Below are positions 7,182-17,022 of a stretch of 56,092 bases of DNA, in pieces. The stretch covers positions 1 to 56,092 of the IMG/VR virus record IMGVR_UViG_3300037264_000469; one strand, given 5' to 3'. Source of the stretch: a virus. Positions within the stretch are counted from its first letter, which is position 1; the number at the start of each line of letters is the position of its first letter. Both the position numbers and the translations under genes were made by a program. The notes under the pieces were generated by a model. The model searched no databases. It saw nothing but the letters and a program-made list of their open reading frames with translations, and was not told the DNA's origin.

Positions 7182-9857
7182 TCAGTCTTTAATTCCGAGT
7201 TGTTTTTTGAGACGTTTCCTAAGAGGAAGTATACCAGCGGTAATTGTAGTTGTCCATTTTCCATTTTGGATGGACTCAGTTAAATCTATAATACGAAATA
7301 CAATATTTTTATGTGAATATGGTTCTGGTAAATTTTTAATTAAAAACATCATAAATGTTCTTAACCCTCCAATTCCTTGGATAGTAATTTGTGCTTGAAT
7401 ACCTACTACAATTCCAATATATTTTGGATTATTATCTATATCACCGTCATCTAATAGTAATTTTAATACCTCCGATCCGGAGGGTGGAATAGCTAATCGT
7501 TTAACAAAAACATTATCATTAGAATCTTTTGTTGTCATTTGAAACGATCCTTCCGGCGGTTTTATACTTTGCAATGTCTGCATCATATTTTTAAAAGCCG
7601 AAGAAGTTTTTTGCCTTGGAATTATTCTTTTTTGATCTTCACTCAAAAATAATCTATCTTTGAATTTAAAATTAAATACCTCACTTGTATCAGTTAATGA
7701 TACTCTTTTATCAATGCCATCTCTATTGGCAAATATAGTTCTAATAGCAATAGAATCACCCAAAGTTGGATTAAAATTTATGCTTTGTATTAAACTATCG
7801 GCGTCATAATAATCAAACGTAAACACTTTTCCTCTATTAATTGAAAATGGAAATCTATAATCTACAATCTTCATCGCAGCAAAAATTTCAGATGAACTTC
7901 TTGTATCGTCCTGCGCCTGCGCCTTTCCAGTCGAATTTATTATTCTTAAATCCCAAAAGTTTCCACATTCTGATGAAATAGTTTGTAATACTCTATTCAA
8001 AACATTTACAAACGTCTTTACAGATTGATCCTTCAAAATATCTGAAAGTTCTTGTACATTAAAGTATATGTTTTTCAAATATCCAGAAAAATATTTAGGA
8101 TATGACTGAGATGCGCCTTCTGGAGTAATATCAGAAGTGGATGGAAATGCATATTTACCGGGCGCAAATCCTCGAATATTATCATATCTTAATCTATTAA
8201 TTACAACATCTAAATCATCTCGTAATGCTTTACTATCTATTCCACCACAAATTCTATATAATTTCCAATCGGCATATAATTCCGGATCTAATTCTGATCT
8301 TTTACGATCTATTTTTACAAATCCTCCATCGTTTCTGCTCATCTGATTATAACTAAAATCATCCACATCTTTAGCATTTAGTCCCCACAGCCCATAAAAA
8401 TATTTAGGCACATGAGCATTGGGAATAAGAACTTTATATCCATTTGTAGAAATTAAATTTTTGTGTCCGCTAATAACACAATCCGATATATCAATTTTAA
8501 ACATTGGATGATTATTAAATCCCCTGAGCATATAAGAATGATAATTTAAAATTTCAACTAATAAATCCATAGTAATCCAAACATTTTTGAGAGGTGCAGT
8601 TCTATCAAAATCTTCAGATTTATTATCGAATGCAATTTTATCGTGTGCGGACAACTCTTCATTTTTAGGTATTCCGGGGCGTATTAGAGGAATAGCAGTA
8701 GTAGGGGATGGAATAAGTGTTGTCCTTGCTATGATATTCTCCTTTTCTACAAAATTTCTACCATAAAAAATTCCATAAAGTATTTCTTCCCATCTACTTT
8801 TATTATTTCCTATTTTATCTGGATATGTTTCTCTCAAATAAGATGCGAATTCACTTATAGGGCTTTTACCTTCGAATTCATATCCATCTGGAGTTCTTTG
8901 TTTAACTTGTATATTAAATGGATCTGGTGCAGTTGCTACAGATTTTATATCAGCCAAATATTGAGTGACAAAACTCTTTAAGCTATCTAATATAGTCGTA
9001 GCGGATTTGTTGCCGTCTCCAGACGACGGTTCAACTTCACTATCACTATCACTTTTAATGAAAATACTTGCGTCCGTAGTAAGACCAGCATAAATTCGAT
9101 CCGGAGAAGTAATTTCTGTTTTGACTTTAATTTTGTTACCGTCAATACTCCATTCAAATTTAGTAACTATTCCAAATATTACATCATAATTTCCCCTAGA
9201 TTTAAGAATATGTGAATTATATAGTGGATACGGATTGTTTCTTAATTCTTTTAATAACTTCATATCATTTAAATCCAATAAAGACGTAGGATCAAAATGA
9301 TTCCATCCCCATTCTAAAATACATGTAATATTAGGTGTCAAAAAATAAGGCGTCATGTATTCCAATTGTTTTAATGAAAAACATACCCACTCAATCGTAG
9401 CCCTTCTAAATAATTCTTTTTGAATAGTAACGTTTATACTTTCTATTTCTGGTGGGGGAACATGAATAGGATACCGACTCGTATTTAAATTGTTTTCTAT
9501 GGTATGAGGAATTCCATCAGGAGTATATCCTATAACACTGTTTATATTGTCATCACCATCTTTCGAAAATCCATAACCAGTATAAAAGTTCTTACCACTA
9601 TATAAAACAAATCCCGGTTTTAAAAAATTATCAAATTTATCATTAGTTGGATCTGGAAATCCAGCTCCATTAGAACAAAATCTTGCCCATGCAGTCATTG
9701 GACCTTTATAAGTCTTCCAATCTCCTTCTAACTCATCCCACTGTCCCTTTTCTCCAACAACAAATTCAAATCCTCTAATTAATTTTCTACGGTCCAATTC
9801 AGATTGAATTTCTTCCGGTATGTTTGCTGGTTCCCACGGAATTAATGGTTGAGACAT
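7182..9857 (-). CDS. Putative baseplate hub structural protein, 891 aa
   Basis: The call is based mainly on the C-terminus and the context. Residues about 810-885 carry a pattern seen in tail hub proteins (gpD/gp27-like): a QITIQGIGGLRTFMMF strand region, NLPEPYSHKNIVFRIIDL, then GKWTTTITAGILPLR. The middle includes ILEWGWNHFDP (about 180-190) and a GNYDVIFGIVTKFEWS beta segment, which look like structural beta domains. There are no enzymatic motifs and no obvious lysozyme domain. It is the last gene of the tail block, directly after the gp53/LysM-like gene, the usual place for a hub near a tape measure. GGAGAG lies 8-9 bases before the ATG. The alternative is another large baseplate or spike protein. 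The structural role is more certain than the exact part. Confidence 0.6.
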   Translation of the reverse strand: MSQPLIPWEPANIPEEIQSELDRRKLIRGFEFVVGEKGQWDELEGDWKTYKGPMTAWARFCSNGAGFPDPTNDKFDNFLKPGFVLYSGKNFYTGYGFSKDGDDNINSVIGYTPDGIPHTIENNLNTSRYPIHVPPPEIESINVTIQKELFRRATIEWVCFSLKQLEYMTPYFLTPNITCILEWGWNHFDPTSLLDLNDMKLLKELRNNPYPLYNSHILKSRGNYDVIFGIVTKFEWSIDGNKIKVKTEITSPDRIYAGLTTDASIFIKSDSDSEVEPSSGDGNKSATTILDSLKSFVTQYLADIKSVATAPDPFNIQVKQRTPDGYEFEGKSPISEFASYLRETYPDKIGNNKSRWEEILYGIFYGRNFVEKENIIARTTLIPSPTTAIPLIRPGIPKNEELSAHDKIAFDNKSEDFDRTAPLKNVWITMDLLVEILNYHSYMLRGFNNHPMFKIDISDCVISGHKNLISTNGYKVLIPNAHVPKYFYGLWGLNAKDVDDFSYNQMSRNDGGFVKIDRKRSELDPELYADWKLYRICGGIDSKALRDDLDVVINRLRYDNIRGFAPGKYAFPSTSDITPEGASQSYPKYFSGYLKNIYFNVQELSDILKDQSVKTFVNVLNRVLQTISSECGNFWDLRIINSTGKAQAQDDTRSSSEIFAAMKIVDYRFPFSINRGKVFTFDYYDADSLIQSINFNPTLGDSIAIRTIFANRDGIDKRVSLTDTSEVFNFKFKDRLFLSEDQKRIIPRQKTSSAFKNMMQTLQSIKPPEGSFQMTTKDSNDNVFVKRLAIPPSGSEVLKLLLDDGDIDNNPKYIGIVVGIQAQITIQGIGGLRTFMMFLIKNLPEPYSHKNIVFRIIDLTESIQNGKWTTTITAGILPLRKRLKKQLGIKD

Positions 9858-9894
9858 TGGAACTCTCCTTCATTAGAAAATACATTCATAACTT

Positions 9895-10194
9895 TTATTT
9901 ACTATTTAATTGATTAAATTCATCTATTATTTGATTGATATTGGTAGGAACTCTCAAAAATGTACCGGGTTCTATGCTTAATCGTCCCTTTCCTATATTA
10001 TTTGCCAAAGCAAGAATCCACCATAAAGTTGGATCTCCATAATATTTGTATGCCAAATAATCTAAATAATCCGCTTCATTTGTAATAATAACTTTATCAC
10101 TATTAGATGCATTTATAACGGGATAATGTGTAGTGAAAAAAACCCGTTTCCCATCATATCTTGTAAATGTTTTTGTTGTAGAATATCTTTTCAT
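9895..10194 (-). CDS. gp53-like / LysM-type baseplate wedge protein
   Basis: This 99-residue protein has the pattern ADYLDYLAYKYYGDPTLWWI (about 51-70), followed by ALANNIGKG and EPGTFLRVP. It matches the small LysM-like domain of contractile-tail wedge proteins such as T4 gp53 and the tail X/LysM proteins that clamp the baseplate around the tube. Here the domain is essentially the whole protein, against 196 residues for T4 gp53. The start codon lies one base after the stop of the upstream 831-residue structural gene, which indicates translational coupling and a shared assembly. Confidence 0.8.
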   Translation of the reverse strand: MKRYSTTKTFTRYDGKRVFFTTHYPVINASNSDKVIITNEADYLDYLAYKYYGDPTLWWILALANNIGKGRLSIEPGTFLRVPTNINQIIDEFNQLNSK

Positions 10195-10195
10195 A

Positions 10196-12691
10196 TTATA
10201 TACGAGGCAAAGTTATTAGAGGATTTGTTTCAATTCCGGGTATTGGAGTAAACGAAGGAGTTTCTACCCCCGTAGTAACCTTGGTTGGTTTATAATCCTT
10301 CGAATCAAATGAGGGAGGCGGGTTAGATTCTCCTTGACTTACAGATGGAAATATTTTTTCATTTCCAAATGTTCTTTTATCTTCATTTGAAGTTAATACC
10401 ACATTTCTTCCATATTGGTATTCTACAAGTGCTTGATGCATATATGGTTGATTTTCTATATCTAACGGATGATACTCATCTGTATGCGGCGCGTGTCCAA
10501 AATTAGCTCCACCAGCTATTGCTCGTTCCTTCTCAAGAATAATAGTACTAAGAGAAATTTTTGCTTCAAGGGGAAATTGACCAAACTCCTTACGATTGCT
10601 TTTTATTTTATCCGATTTAATATAATTGACAAGATAAAACCACTCTTTATCAATAGAATTCTCTTCATTCATTGTTTCCCATGATGCATCATCTGGAATA
10701 TTTACAGTTACACTTTGAATAAGAATTGGTTGTTTTTTGTATAAATCTCCAATGGTTAGTTCTACCATTGGCGGAACCATAAATCTGTTAAACGGCAATT
10801 GATTTGATGAAACCGTATAATTGGCTGGTTTAGTCAATGTCATTAAATAATTTATTCGTTTCCAAGTAGGAGCTAACTCAATAATACTACTAATTACTAT
10901 ATCAAATGAAAATTGTAAAGCTCTTGTAAATCCACCATATGAATAAAGATGATCTGCCCTACCAATAAAAGACAAATCTTCCCAGTTTGCATAGGAAGAT
11001 TCATTAATTCCTTTAACCGTCGCTCTAAAAGGAATGTATTTATCATTAACTATATCGTAAAAGAAAAATGCTATTTGATCATCCTTATATGGTTCCCATT
11101 TAGTCCATCCCGGTATGTCACTAGATTTAATATATCTCTCATTACTAGATTTTTTACCAGGTAAAATTCTTAAAGTATTAATTGCATCAAAATTTCCTGC
11201 CCCGGGAAGTTTCAAAGATTTTTTCGCAATATCATTGCTAACGGAATTATCTATCATCCTAATATCTTTATCCAAGTATTTAGATAACACTCCTTTTGGA
11301 TAATTAAGTCCTGTTCTTTCACGGGTTTTATCTGTTGTTGCAAACAATGCATTATATCCATTTTTAGCTGGATTAGAAATTGGTGCTGGAAGCATTTTAG
11401 ATTCTTCTTCGGGCGTTATATCATAAACTCCGGATTTTTTAAGGCTTCTAATTAACTTATCTAAACTTTCATTTACTTTTTGGATGGATTTATGATCTAT
11501 TCTCTTCGTTGGATATTTATTTTCTTCTTTTACATATTCGGCATATTGAAGCATTATATCCGATGCTTCATAATTTTCATCTTTAGAAACTCCAACAGAA
11601 TTGCCATATCTAATTCCAGGCTTATCTTTATTTGTCTGTGAAAGTGAAATATCATATCCCACAGAACCAACCCCATCAATAAACTCTAAAATGCCCGCAT
11701 GGGAATATTTAATCATGACCGTTCCATTTGGATTAGTAATAAGCCAATATGGTTTAGGTGTAAGTTGATTATTTTTTCTAATACCGTCTTTCGTATGCAA
11801 TCCGGCAATCCATTTTTGTCCAAACTCAAGTCCTGATCTACTATTCCCATCATATTTAAATCTATCTGATCCAGCAATCATAATTCCATATGAACCTTCA
11901 TCCCCTCTAAATACCGTTCCTTCTGGTTGACTTAATCTGAAAGTATTTGGTATTAAAGAATTTATAAGACTTTTTCCTAACGACTTCCAAGAAAATTTTC
12001 CAGTATTTGGTGGTTGCCATTTAGACGTAAAATGAGAATATCCTACACCAGCAGTATTTGCTCTTAATAATCCCTTGGCATCTGTTTTTTTATTAGCATC
12101 AGGCAAAGCACCTACACCAACACTGCCGGGAGGAGCACCAACTGTCTGGTCTGCACCTAATATATTAGGAATAGTATCTCCAATGAGAGTTCTGGCAATT
12201 CCTAATAATCCACCACTAAGGTCGAAGTGTCGTTTTGGTCTTACCAATCCTAAGGCCAATCCCATCCCCGCCGCAACTATGGGAGATGTTGGATTATAAA
12301 TTCTAGTTTCATTATATACAGAACTAGCTTGGAGAAGAAATTGCTTTCCTAAAAATAAAACACCATCTCCAGATAGCAAATATTTTGATATTCTAGTTAC
12401 ATCTCTTGGGGCCGAGCCCAACGGAAATATTCTAGATTCATATTTACGAGCCCAACTAAACCCACCTTTTGCTTCATCAATATAATCATAGATAAATGGT
12501 TGTTTAGCACCAAAATTTAATAACCCATAAAATGGAGTATGATAGTCGACATAAGGAGAATATCTATGATAAATAGATGTATCATTAGCTTGAATTAAAA
12601 GTTCCAATTTACCCGGCGTAGGAACAGTAGGATAATTAAGAGGAACGGAAATTAATCCACTTTCTGGTTTTATTGTTTGAGGACTTCCCAT
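10196..12691 (-). CDS. Large baseplate/tail structural protein, 831 aa
   Basis: Placement between the tape measure gene and the gp53-like gene points to a baseplate role. The most ordered part is the region about 555-720: SFIGRADHLYSYGGFTRALQ, FDIVISSIIELAPTWKRINY, then PFNRFMVPPMVELTIGDL and KQPILIQSVTVNIPDDASWE. This beta-rich pattern resembles tube-proximal tail proteins. The N-terminal two thirds have Gly-rich, loop-like stretches (for example around the GAPPGSVGVGALP segment). No catalytic motif, signal peptide or transmembrane helix is evident, although there is a short Ala/Gly hydrophobic stretch (VAAGMGLALGLV) near residue 140. I do not recognise the family with certainty. Confidence 0.6.
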   Translation of the reverse strand: MGSPQTIKPESGLISVPLNYPTVPTPGKLELLIQANDTSIYHRYSPYVDYHTPFYGLLNFGAKQPFIYDYIDEAKGGFSWARKYESRIFPLGSAPRDVTRISKYLLSGDGVLFLGKQFLLQASSVYNETRIYNPTSPIVAAGMGLALGLVRPKRHFDLSGGLLGIARTLIGDTIPNILGADQTVGAPPGSVGVGALPDANKKTDAKGLLRANTAGVGYSHFTSKWQPPNTGKFSWKSLGKSLINSLIPNTFRLSQPEGTVFRGDEGSYGIMIAGSDRFKYDGNSRSGLEFGQKWIAGLHTKDGIRKNNQLTPKPYWLITNPNGTVMIKYSHAGILEFIDGVGSVGYDISLSQTNKDKPGIRYGNSVGVSKDENYEASDIMLQYAEYVKEENKYPTKRIDHKSIQKVNESLDKLIRSLKKSGVYDITPEEESKMLPAPISNPAKNGYNALFATTDKTRERTGLNYPKGVLSKYLDKDIRMIDNSVSNDIAKKSLKLPGAGNFDAINTLRILPGKKSSNERYIKSSDIPGWTKWEPYKDDQIAFFFYDIVNDKYIPFRATVKGINESSYANWEDLSFIGRADHLYSYGGFTRALQFSFDIVISSIIELAPTWKRINYLMTLTKPANYTVSSNQLPFNRFMVPPMVELTIGDLYKKQPILIQSVTVNIPDDASWETMNEENSIDKEWFYLVNYIKSDKIKSNRKEFGQFPLEAKISLSTIILEKERAIAGGANFGHAPHTDEYHPLDIENQPYMHQALVEYQYGRNVVLTSNEDKRTFGNEKIFPSVSQGESNPPPSFDSKDYKPTKVTTGVETPSFTPIPGIETNPLITLPRI

Positions 12692-12703
12692 AAATAATAA
12701 ATA

Positions 12704-14986
12704 TTAAGCTACGTTCATTCCAAATCCATTTTTAAATCCAGTCTGTCGTGCTAAAGTAGTACTTAATAATTGCCCATCAATATAAACCGCAATCTTACCA
12801 GATTGCAAATTCTCATTAAGATTATTAATTGCAGTTAAAATATTAGATAATGATCGATTAGATTCTTCTTTTTCTGCGGTAGCCGCTTCTTTTTCTTTCC
12901 GAGATGTATCTACTACAGAAGTTTTGATTGGTTCTGTCCCAAATTGAGCAACGGGAATATAAGCAGCAGTAGCTTGTTTTTCTACTGGCTCTGTTTGTAA
13001 TAGTCCAGTTGCCCCACTCTGAAGTCTTTTAGCAATATCACCCATCCCCGGTATTTTATTCAAAATCCATGCAAATGCCGTTCTAAATGGATAAGTTAAA
13101 GCATCAAATATCATTGCTCCAGCAGCCGCTATTCCTTTTACAATTTGCAAAGCCATATAAGATGGGGAATTTGCAACAAAGATTGATTTAATCCATTCCC
13201 AAGCTCTCTTAAATGGTTCAACAAATGTTTTATGAAGGGCGTCTCCTATACCATAAAATGGTTTAGAAGGATCCCAACTGTTCCATATATTAATAACTAA
13301 TTGTAATGCTGTTATAATCAACCCGAGAGGCCCCAAAAAGAAAGGAGCTACTAATTTAAACATACTAAAAATTTGCCAAATAGATGCAACAATTGGAAAT
13401 AAATTTATAAATGCTCCAAGAATTTTTAATGATCCATGTATAATAGGTAAAAACAATTGACTTACCTGCATTAACAATTTATTCCATTCGTTTTGAATTG
13501 CTACCATCATTTCTTGATTTGCTCGTTGTTGAAGTTGCATTTCTAAATTTTCAGAAATATTTTTTGCAAATGTTTCATTAGCATTTTTCATTTTTTCATA
13601 TGCTGCAACTTGTTTTGCTAAATTTGGATCTCGTCTTGCTTCTTCTATTTGTTTTTCAGCTTGAACCATTTTCATCAACTCATCTACAGAACGACCTGTA
13701 GCCTTCGCAAATGCTTCCATCTGAAATACATCCAAGTTTTCAAAATCAACCGATCGAGCAATTCTAAGAATTTCTTTGGTCGACCCTATTAAATCTTTAT
13801 TATAGGCCAATTCACGCGCTTTTTGTAGGTTGATATTTCTTCCTATTAAAACAGACGCTTCCATTTCAGAAGCAATATTGTTAGTAAAACTCAAAAGTTC
13901 TTTACTAGCATTTGCTATATCATTTAGAGTCGTATTTAACCTACGAGCTTCTACAGCCGTTTTAATAATTGCTAACGGAAACTTTGATATCATGGTAAAT
14001 GCAGTCCCCGACATCTTAGCAACATCTGTCATTACCGAATTTAAAGGAACACCAGCGGCTTCTGTTATAGCTCCTGCAAAATAAACCATTGACTTTTGCG
14101 AAGTCATAGTACTCTTAGATATTGATCCTAAGTTTCTAAGTACTTGAGCAGTAGTCTCTTCTGTAACCCCCAATTGAGCACTTAATAATGCAGATGTTTT
14201 AACTAACTCTTTAGTAACACCATGAACCCCACCCATTTCTGCTCCAAGGGTCTTAATAGATTCATTTGCTATATCTATTGTCACCCCAATATGGGCAAAA
14301 TTAATAGCAATATTTTCACCCATGTTTCTTAATTCTTTAGCAGCAGCACGTTGCATTCCCATAAATCTTCTAAACGCCGCCGCCGATTTTTCAAAAGAAT
14401 CATACATCGCTCGCGCAAACAATGTGATTGTTAATACTCCAGCTAATACTCCAGATTTTAATTTTGATAGTCCTGGAATAAGTTCTTGTAATTTATCATT
14501 AAATGCTTTATAATTCTCTAATTCTTTAAATCCTATTCCAAATCTTTCTTTGATAGATTGAAGTGTAAATTTTTCCAATTCTCTTCTTCTCTTTAATATT
14601 TCTTCTAATTCCTTTTTCTCTCCATCGAAAGCCTTTTTGTGAAAATCTTTTTGAAATTTAATAAGTTTAAGCTCGGATTCTCTGGAAGCAAGCATTTCCT
14701 TTGGAATTGTTCCTTTCTTCACTTCCTCTTGCAAAATTCTTGTTTTTTCTATTTCTTCATCTAAAAATTTTCTATATTGAGTCCAATTGTCTCTTAATTT
14801 ATTTTCACGGGAAGCATCAATATCATATAATTCTTTCCCAAGTTTTCCTTCTTCTTCTCTGGTTTTATTAATTTCTTTTTGAATATCTAAAAGTTCATAA
14901 CTTTTTTCAACAGACATTTCCTGTAATTTAAGGAGAAATTCTTCCGGTGAAGGTGTTCCAGTAGGAGGTGTTCCAGTTGATGCCAT
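12704..14986 (-). CDS. Tail tape measure protein
   Basis: The protein should set tail length, be packed inside the tube and be released on infection. The N-terminal 200 residues are strongly helical and coiled-coil forming (KEINKTREEEGKLGKELYDI, EIEKTRILQEEVKKG, EILKRRRELEKF). The middle has helical, Ala-rich repeats typical of tape measures. Residues about 505-660 contain hydrophobic segments (LFLPIIHGSLKILGAFINLF, FFLGPLGLIITALQLVINIW, IVKGIAAAGAMIFDA) as expected for membrane penetration. The C-terminus is charged, with a last compact piece (IAVYIDGQLLSTTLARQTG). At 760 residues it would fit a tail of roughly 110 nm by the usual 1.5 Å per residue rule. It sits beside baseplate genes. Confidence 0.82.
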   Translation of the reverse strand: MASTGTPPTGTPSPEEFLLKLQEMSVEKSYELLDIQKEINKTREEEGKLGKELYDIDASRENKLRDNWTQYRKFLDEEIEKTRILQEEVKKGTIPKEMLASRESELKLIKFQKDFHKKAFDGEKKELEEILKRRRELEKFTLQSIKERFGIGFKELENYKAFNDKLQELIPGLSKLKSGVLAGVLTITLFARAMYDSFEKSAAAFRRFMGMQRAAAKELRNMGENIAINFAHIGVTIDIANESIKTLGAEMGGVHGVTKELVKTSALLSAQLGVTEETTAQVLRNLGSISKSTMTSQKSMVYFAGAITEAAGVPLNSVMTDVAKMSGTAFTMISKFPLAIIKTAVEARRLNTTLNDIANASKELLSFTNNIASEMEASVLIGRNINLQKARELAYNKDLIGSTKEILRIARSVDFENLDVFQMEAFAKATGRSVDELMKMVQAEKQIEEARRDPNLAKQVAAYEKMKNANETFAKNISENLEMQLQQRANQEMMVAIQNEWNKLLMQVSQLFLPIIHGSLKILGAFINLFPIVASIWQIFSMFKLVAPFFLGPLGLIITALQLVINIWNSWDPSKPFYGIGDALHKTFVEPFKRAWEWIKSIFVANSPSYMALQIVKGIAAAGAMIFDALTYPFRTAFAWILNKIPGMGDIAKRLQSGATGLLQTEPVEKQATAAYIPVAQFGTEPIKTSVVDTSRKEKEAATAEKEESNRSLSNILTAINNLNENLQSGKIAVYIDGQLLSTTLARQTGFKNGFGMNVA

Positions 14987-15072
14987 AATTTATAATAAGT
15001 GCTTATTTTATAAATATAGATCAGTTCTGTTTTTCGCTTGACTGGGATATAAAAATAGGATAGAGTATTCGC

Positions 15073-15345
15073 ATGAGTGAATCTCAAAGCGAACTACATT
15101 GGATATCAAAAGTCTTATTGAACGGATTTATTTGTGTCGTGTTATTTATATTTATAACATCACTGTTCTGTCCAATATTTTTACCATCAATTAAGGAATA
15201 TTTAATTCAAAAATATAAAGATTATCAGTATAAAGATAATCTAGTAAAAGAAGAATATTTTTATTATAAATGTATTTTTTGGATTATTTGTATCGTTGCT
15301 TGGGGTTTATTATTTTTAGCAAATAAATCTGAAATCTATTACTAA
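15073..15345 (+). CDS. Small two-helix membrane protein, 90 aa
   Basis: Two hydrophobic helices are clear: VLLNGFICVVLFIFITSLF (about 14-32) and CIFWIICIVAWGLLFLA (about 67-83). They are separated by a charged, Tyr/Lys-rich loop of about 35 residues. This predicts an inner-membrane protein with both ends on the same side. It is a lone plus-strand gene between the tape measure and the gp51-like gene, and its stop codon overlaps the convergent stop of the latter. A TATAAATA sequence lies at 15009-15016, about 57 bases upstream. Holin, superinfection-exclusion and host-membrane-acting roles are all possible. No endolysin gene is adjacent, so I do not call it a holin. Confidence 0.65.
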   Translation: MSESQSELHWISKVLLNGFICVVLFIFITSLFCPIFLPSIKEYLIQKYKDYQYKDNLVKEEYFYYKCIFWIICIVAWGLLFLANKSEIYY

Positions 15346-15599
15346 AAATGCTTACCGTCTATCGCTGGTCCTCGCGCAATTTTTTGAGTAGGAGTATGTT
15401 CCGACATTTTTCCCTGAGATTTATCAATTTCTGCTTGTTCTTTTTCTTTAACATTAATTAATCGTTTTAAATAAAAATCTCTATACTGGACTGGCATGGA
15501 ATATAAAGAACTATATTCAAATTGTCCGTAATGAATTAAATCGAAAAGTGTATTATGAAGGTATATTTTATAATCATCCGTTAGGCCAAAAAAATCCAA
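15342..15599 (-). CDS. gp51-like baseplate hub assembly protein
   Basis: The first residues (LDFFGLTDDYKIYLHNTLFD) and the later MPVQYRDFYLKRLINVKEKE resemble the small helical protein that follows gp26 in T4-type phages, where gp51 helps assemble the baseplate hub. The frame overlaps the end of the gp26-like gene, and no ATG precedes the conserved part. I chose the TTG at 15599 (85 residues). The frame is open from another TTG at 15668, and a strong AGGAGGGAGG at 15615-15624 lies 15 bases before the chosen TTG. The overlap contains a run of seven Ts, so a translational frameshift from the gp26-like gene or an assembly error are alternatives. The C-terminal 25 residues are low-complexity. Confidence 0.6.
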   Translation of the reverse strand: MDFFGLTDDYKIYLHNTLFDLIHYGQFEYSSLYSMPVQYRDFYLKRLINVKEKEQAEIDKSQGKMSEHTPTQKIARGPAIDGKHF

Positions 15600-16395
15600 C
15601 GCCCATAGGCGTTTCCTCCCTCCTTTCCAATCCACAATTGGAACAAGTAAAATCGAAAGTGCTATCAATGTCTGGCAAGGTTTCTTTCATATATTTGCGG
15701 AGAGCCAAACTGTCTTTGGAAAGTAATTCTTCATTAACAAACCGTCTAATTTTCATTTTATCAGTATCACCATTAATAGATGTTATAACATGAGATAAAC
15801 GAGTGGTAACTTCTTTGGTAAAATCTTTAGATAACTTAGCAAATGTTTCCAATTCTCTATCTATTACACTTTCATCTCGTTTATTTAAAAGTTTAAATGA
15901 AATATTAATTTTAGAAAAGGGTAAAGTAAAATCAAAAGAATTGACTCCCCGCTGATAATTTTCAAAATCAAACGGACGATTATCAATTTTACCCAAATCA
16001 ATAGTTACGTTGTTTTCTTTGGTACATCGTCCACAAGAAACTTTAGCATTATATTCATCACCATATGCTAATCTTCTTAAAGCAAAAAAGATTGCATTTC
16101 TATCGCATATCAAAATATCATCTGGTTTAATTGTTTTATCAATAAGTACAGATTCTAAAAGTTTATCAAGAACCAAGTTTTTTTGTATTAAATTCTTTGA
16201 CGTGAGAATATCTTCCTCTTTTGCAGTCATCATTTTTAATTCAACGGTTCCTTTTGAAAGAGGATTTTCTTCCGTATAAAACCATCCTTTACTTGGAAGG
16301 TTAATAACTTCAGTTGGAAACTTTGACTCTTGTTTTATTGGAATTGGATTTGTAACTGATGGACGACTAATTGTAATAAGATTTGGATCTGGCAT
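15574..16395 (-). CDS. gp26-like baseplate hub protein with zinc ribbon
   Basis: The N-terminal half has the pattern LPSKGWFYTEENPLSKGTVE (about 33-52), then MMTAKEEDILTSKNLIQK and LRRLAYGDEY, which I associate with the T4-type baseplate hub family that includes gp26. Two Cys pairs, SCGRCTKEN (about 120) and TCSNCGLE (about 256), probably join to form one zinc site. The protein ends in GVGFFWPNG, a plausible natural terminus. It is followed by the overlapping gp51-like frame, as expected for neighbouring hub-assembly genes. Length is 273 against 208 for T4 gp26. No Shine-Dalgarno sequence is evident close to the ATG. Confidence 0.68.
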   Translation of the reverse strand: MPDPNLITISRPSVTNPIPIKQESKFPTEVINLPSKGWFYTEENPLSKGTVELKMMTAKEEDILTSKNLIQKNLVLDKLLESVLIDKTIKPDDILICDRNAIFFALRRLAYGDEYNAKVSCGRCTKENNVTIDLGKIDNRPFDFENYQRGVNSFDFTLPFSKINISFKLLNKRDESVIDRELETFAKLSKDFTKEVTTRLSHVITSINGDTDKMKIRRFVNEELLSKDSLALRKYMKETLPDIDSTFDFTCSNCGLERREETPMGVGFFWPNG

Positions 16396-16458
16396 AGTAA
16401 CTTTATAAATGTTGTTCTCTTCTTAATATATAGAGACCAAATTTACTTTTTAACTTTT

Positions 16459-17022
16459 TTAATTACTAAAATATTCCTCGTAATCTTCAATATTATCTAA
16501 GATTTCCTGACCAATTTCTATTGCGGCATCGCGATGAATAACTGGAAGGTCTTTGTGGGCGCTTGTCATTTCTTTTCCATTTATAAAAACTGTATAATGT
16601 GCTTGTCCCCAAAAATCTACGGGTTTTATTTCCATTTTTGGATTTCCTTCAACTTCTGTTAAAGTACCGACACTTCCATGTTGAAGTGTAGTTACTCGCT
16701 CTTGACTTTTAGGTATTTCTTTATTTCTTATATATCTAAGTTCTTTTTCCGTAGAAATCTTTTTCTGTCGTAAAATATCTAATCTTTGTTTTTCTGCTTC
16801 GAGTTCCGCTTCAATTTTCTCCCGTGCCGCTTTTTCTTGTGCTGTTTTCTCCGCAGAAGACATAGGTTCAACGGAGGGAGTAGGTGAAGAACTACCAATT
16901 GAACCTATTCCTACTGTCGAGGTAGAAGAAAGTTCACTACCAAGTTGTTCATTTGTTACTAACTCTGATAATACTTCTTTGACAACTTCGCGTACAAGAT
17001 GCTTTATGGAAGATTGTTTCAT
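16459..17022 (-). CDS. Coiled-coil protein with capsid-targeting-like N-terminus, 187 aa
   Basis: I do not recognise the family. The N-terminus, MKQSSIKHLVREVVKEVLSE, is an amphipathic helix of the kind that directs proteins into the prohead in T4 (capsid-targeting sequence ending at a Leu-X-Glu cleavage site). A Ser/Pro-rich linker (about 30-55) follows, then a charged coiled coil (KTAQEKAAREKIEAELEAEK, about 59-78). A C-terminal domain of about 70 residues (VDFWGQAHYTVFINGKEMTS, then AAIEIGQEILDNIEDYEEYF) completes the protein. The start ATG overlaps the stop codon of the preceding 81-residue gene, so translation is coupled. It lies between the tube and gp26-like genes. An internal head protein or a tail-completion protein are both possible. 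Confidence 0.62.
   Translation of the reverse strand: MKQSSIKHLVREVVKEVLSELVTNEQLGSELSSTSTVGIGSIGSSSPTPSVEPMSSAEKTAQEKAAREKIEAELEAEKQRLDILRQKKISTEKELRYIRNKEIPKSQERVTTLQHGSVGTLTEVEGNPKMEIKPVDFWGQAHYTVFINGKEMTSAHKDLPVIHRDAAIEIGQEILDNIEDYEEYFSN

Noticed and set aside
15009-15016. TATAAATA as a T4-type late promoter (also 17852 plus, 22079 and 33653 minus)
   Set aside because: In DNA this AT-rich several copies per strand are expected by chance, others lie inside genes, and no late sigma factor or clamp-linked activator is seen here. Kept only as low-confidence notes where position fits.
15073-15345. The 90-residue membrane protein as a holin
   Set aside because: Two membrane helices alone are not enough, and no endolysin or spanin gene is adjacent.
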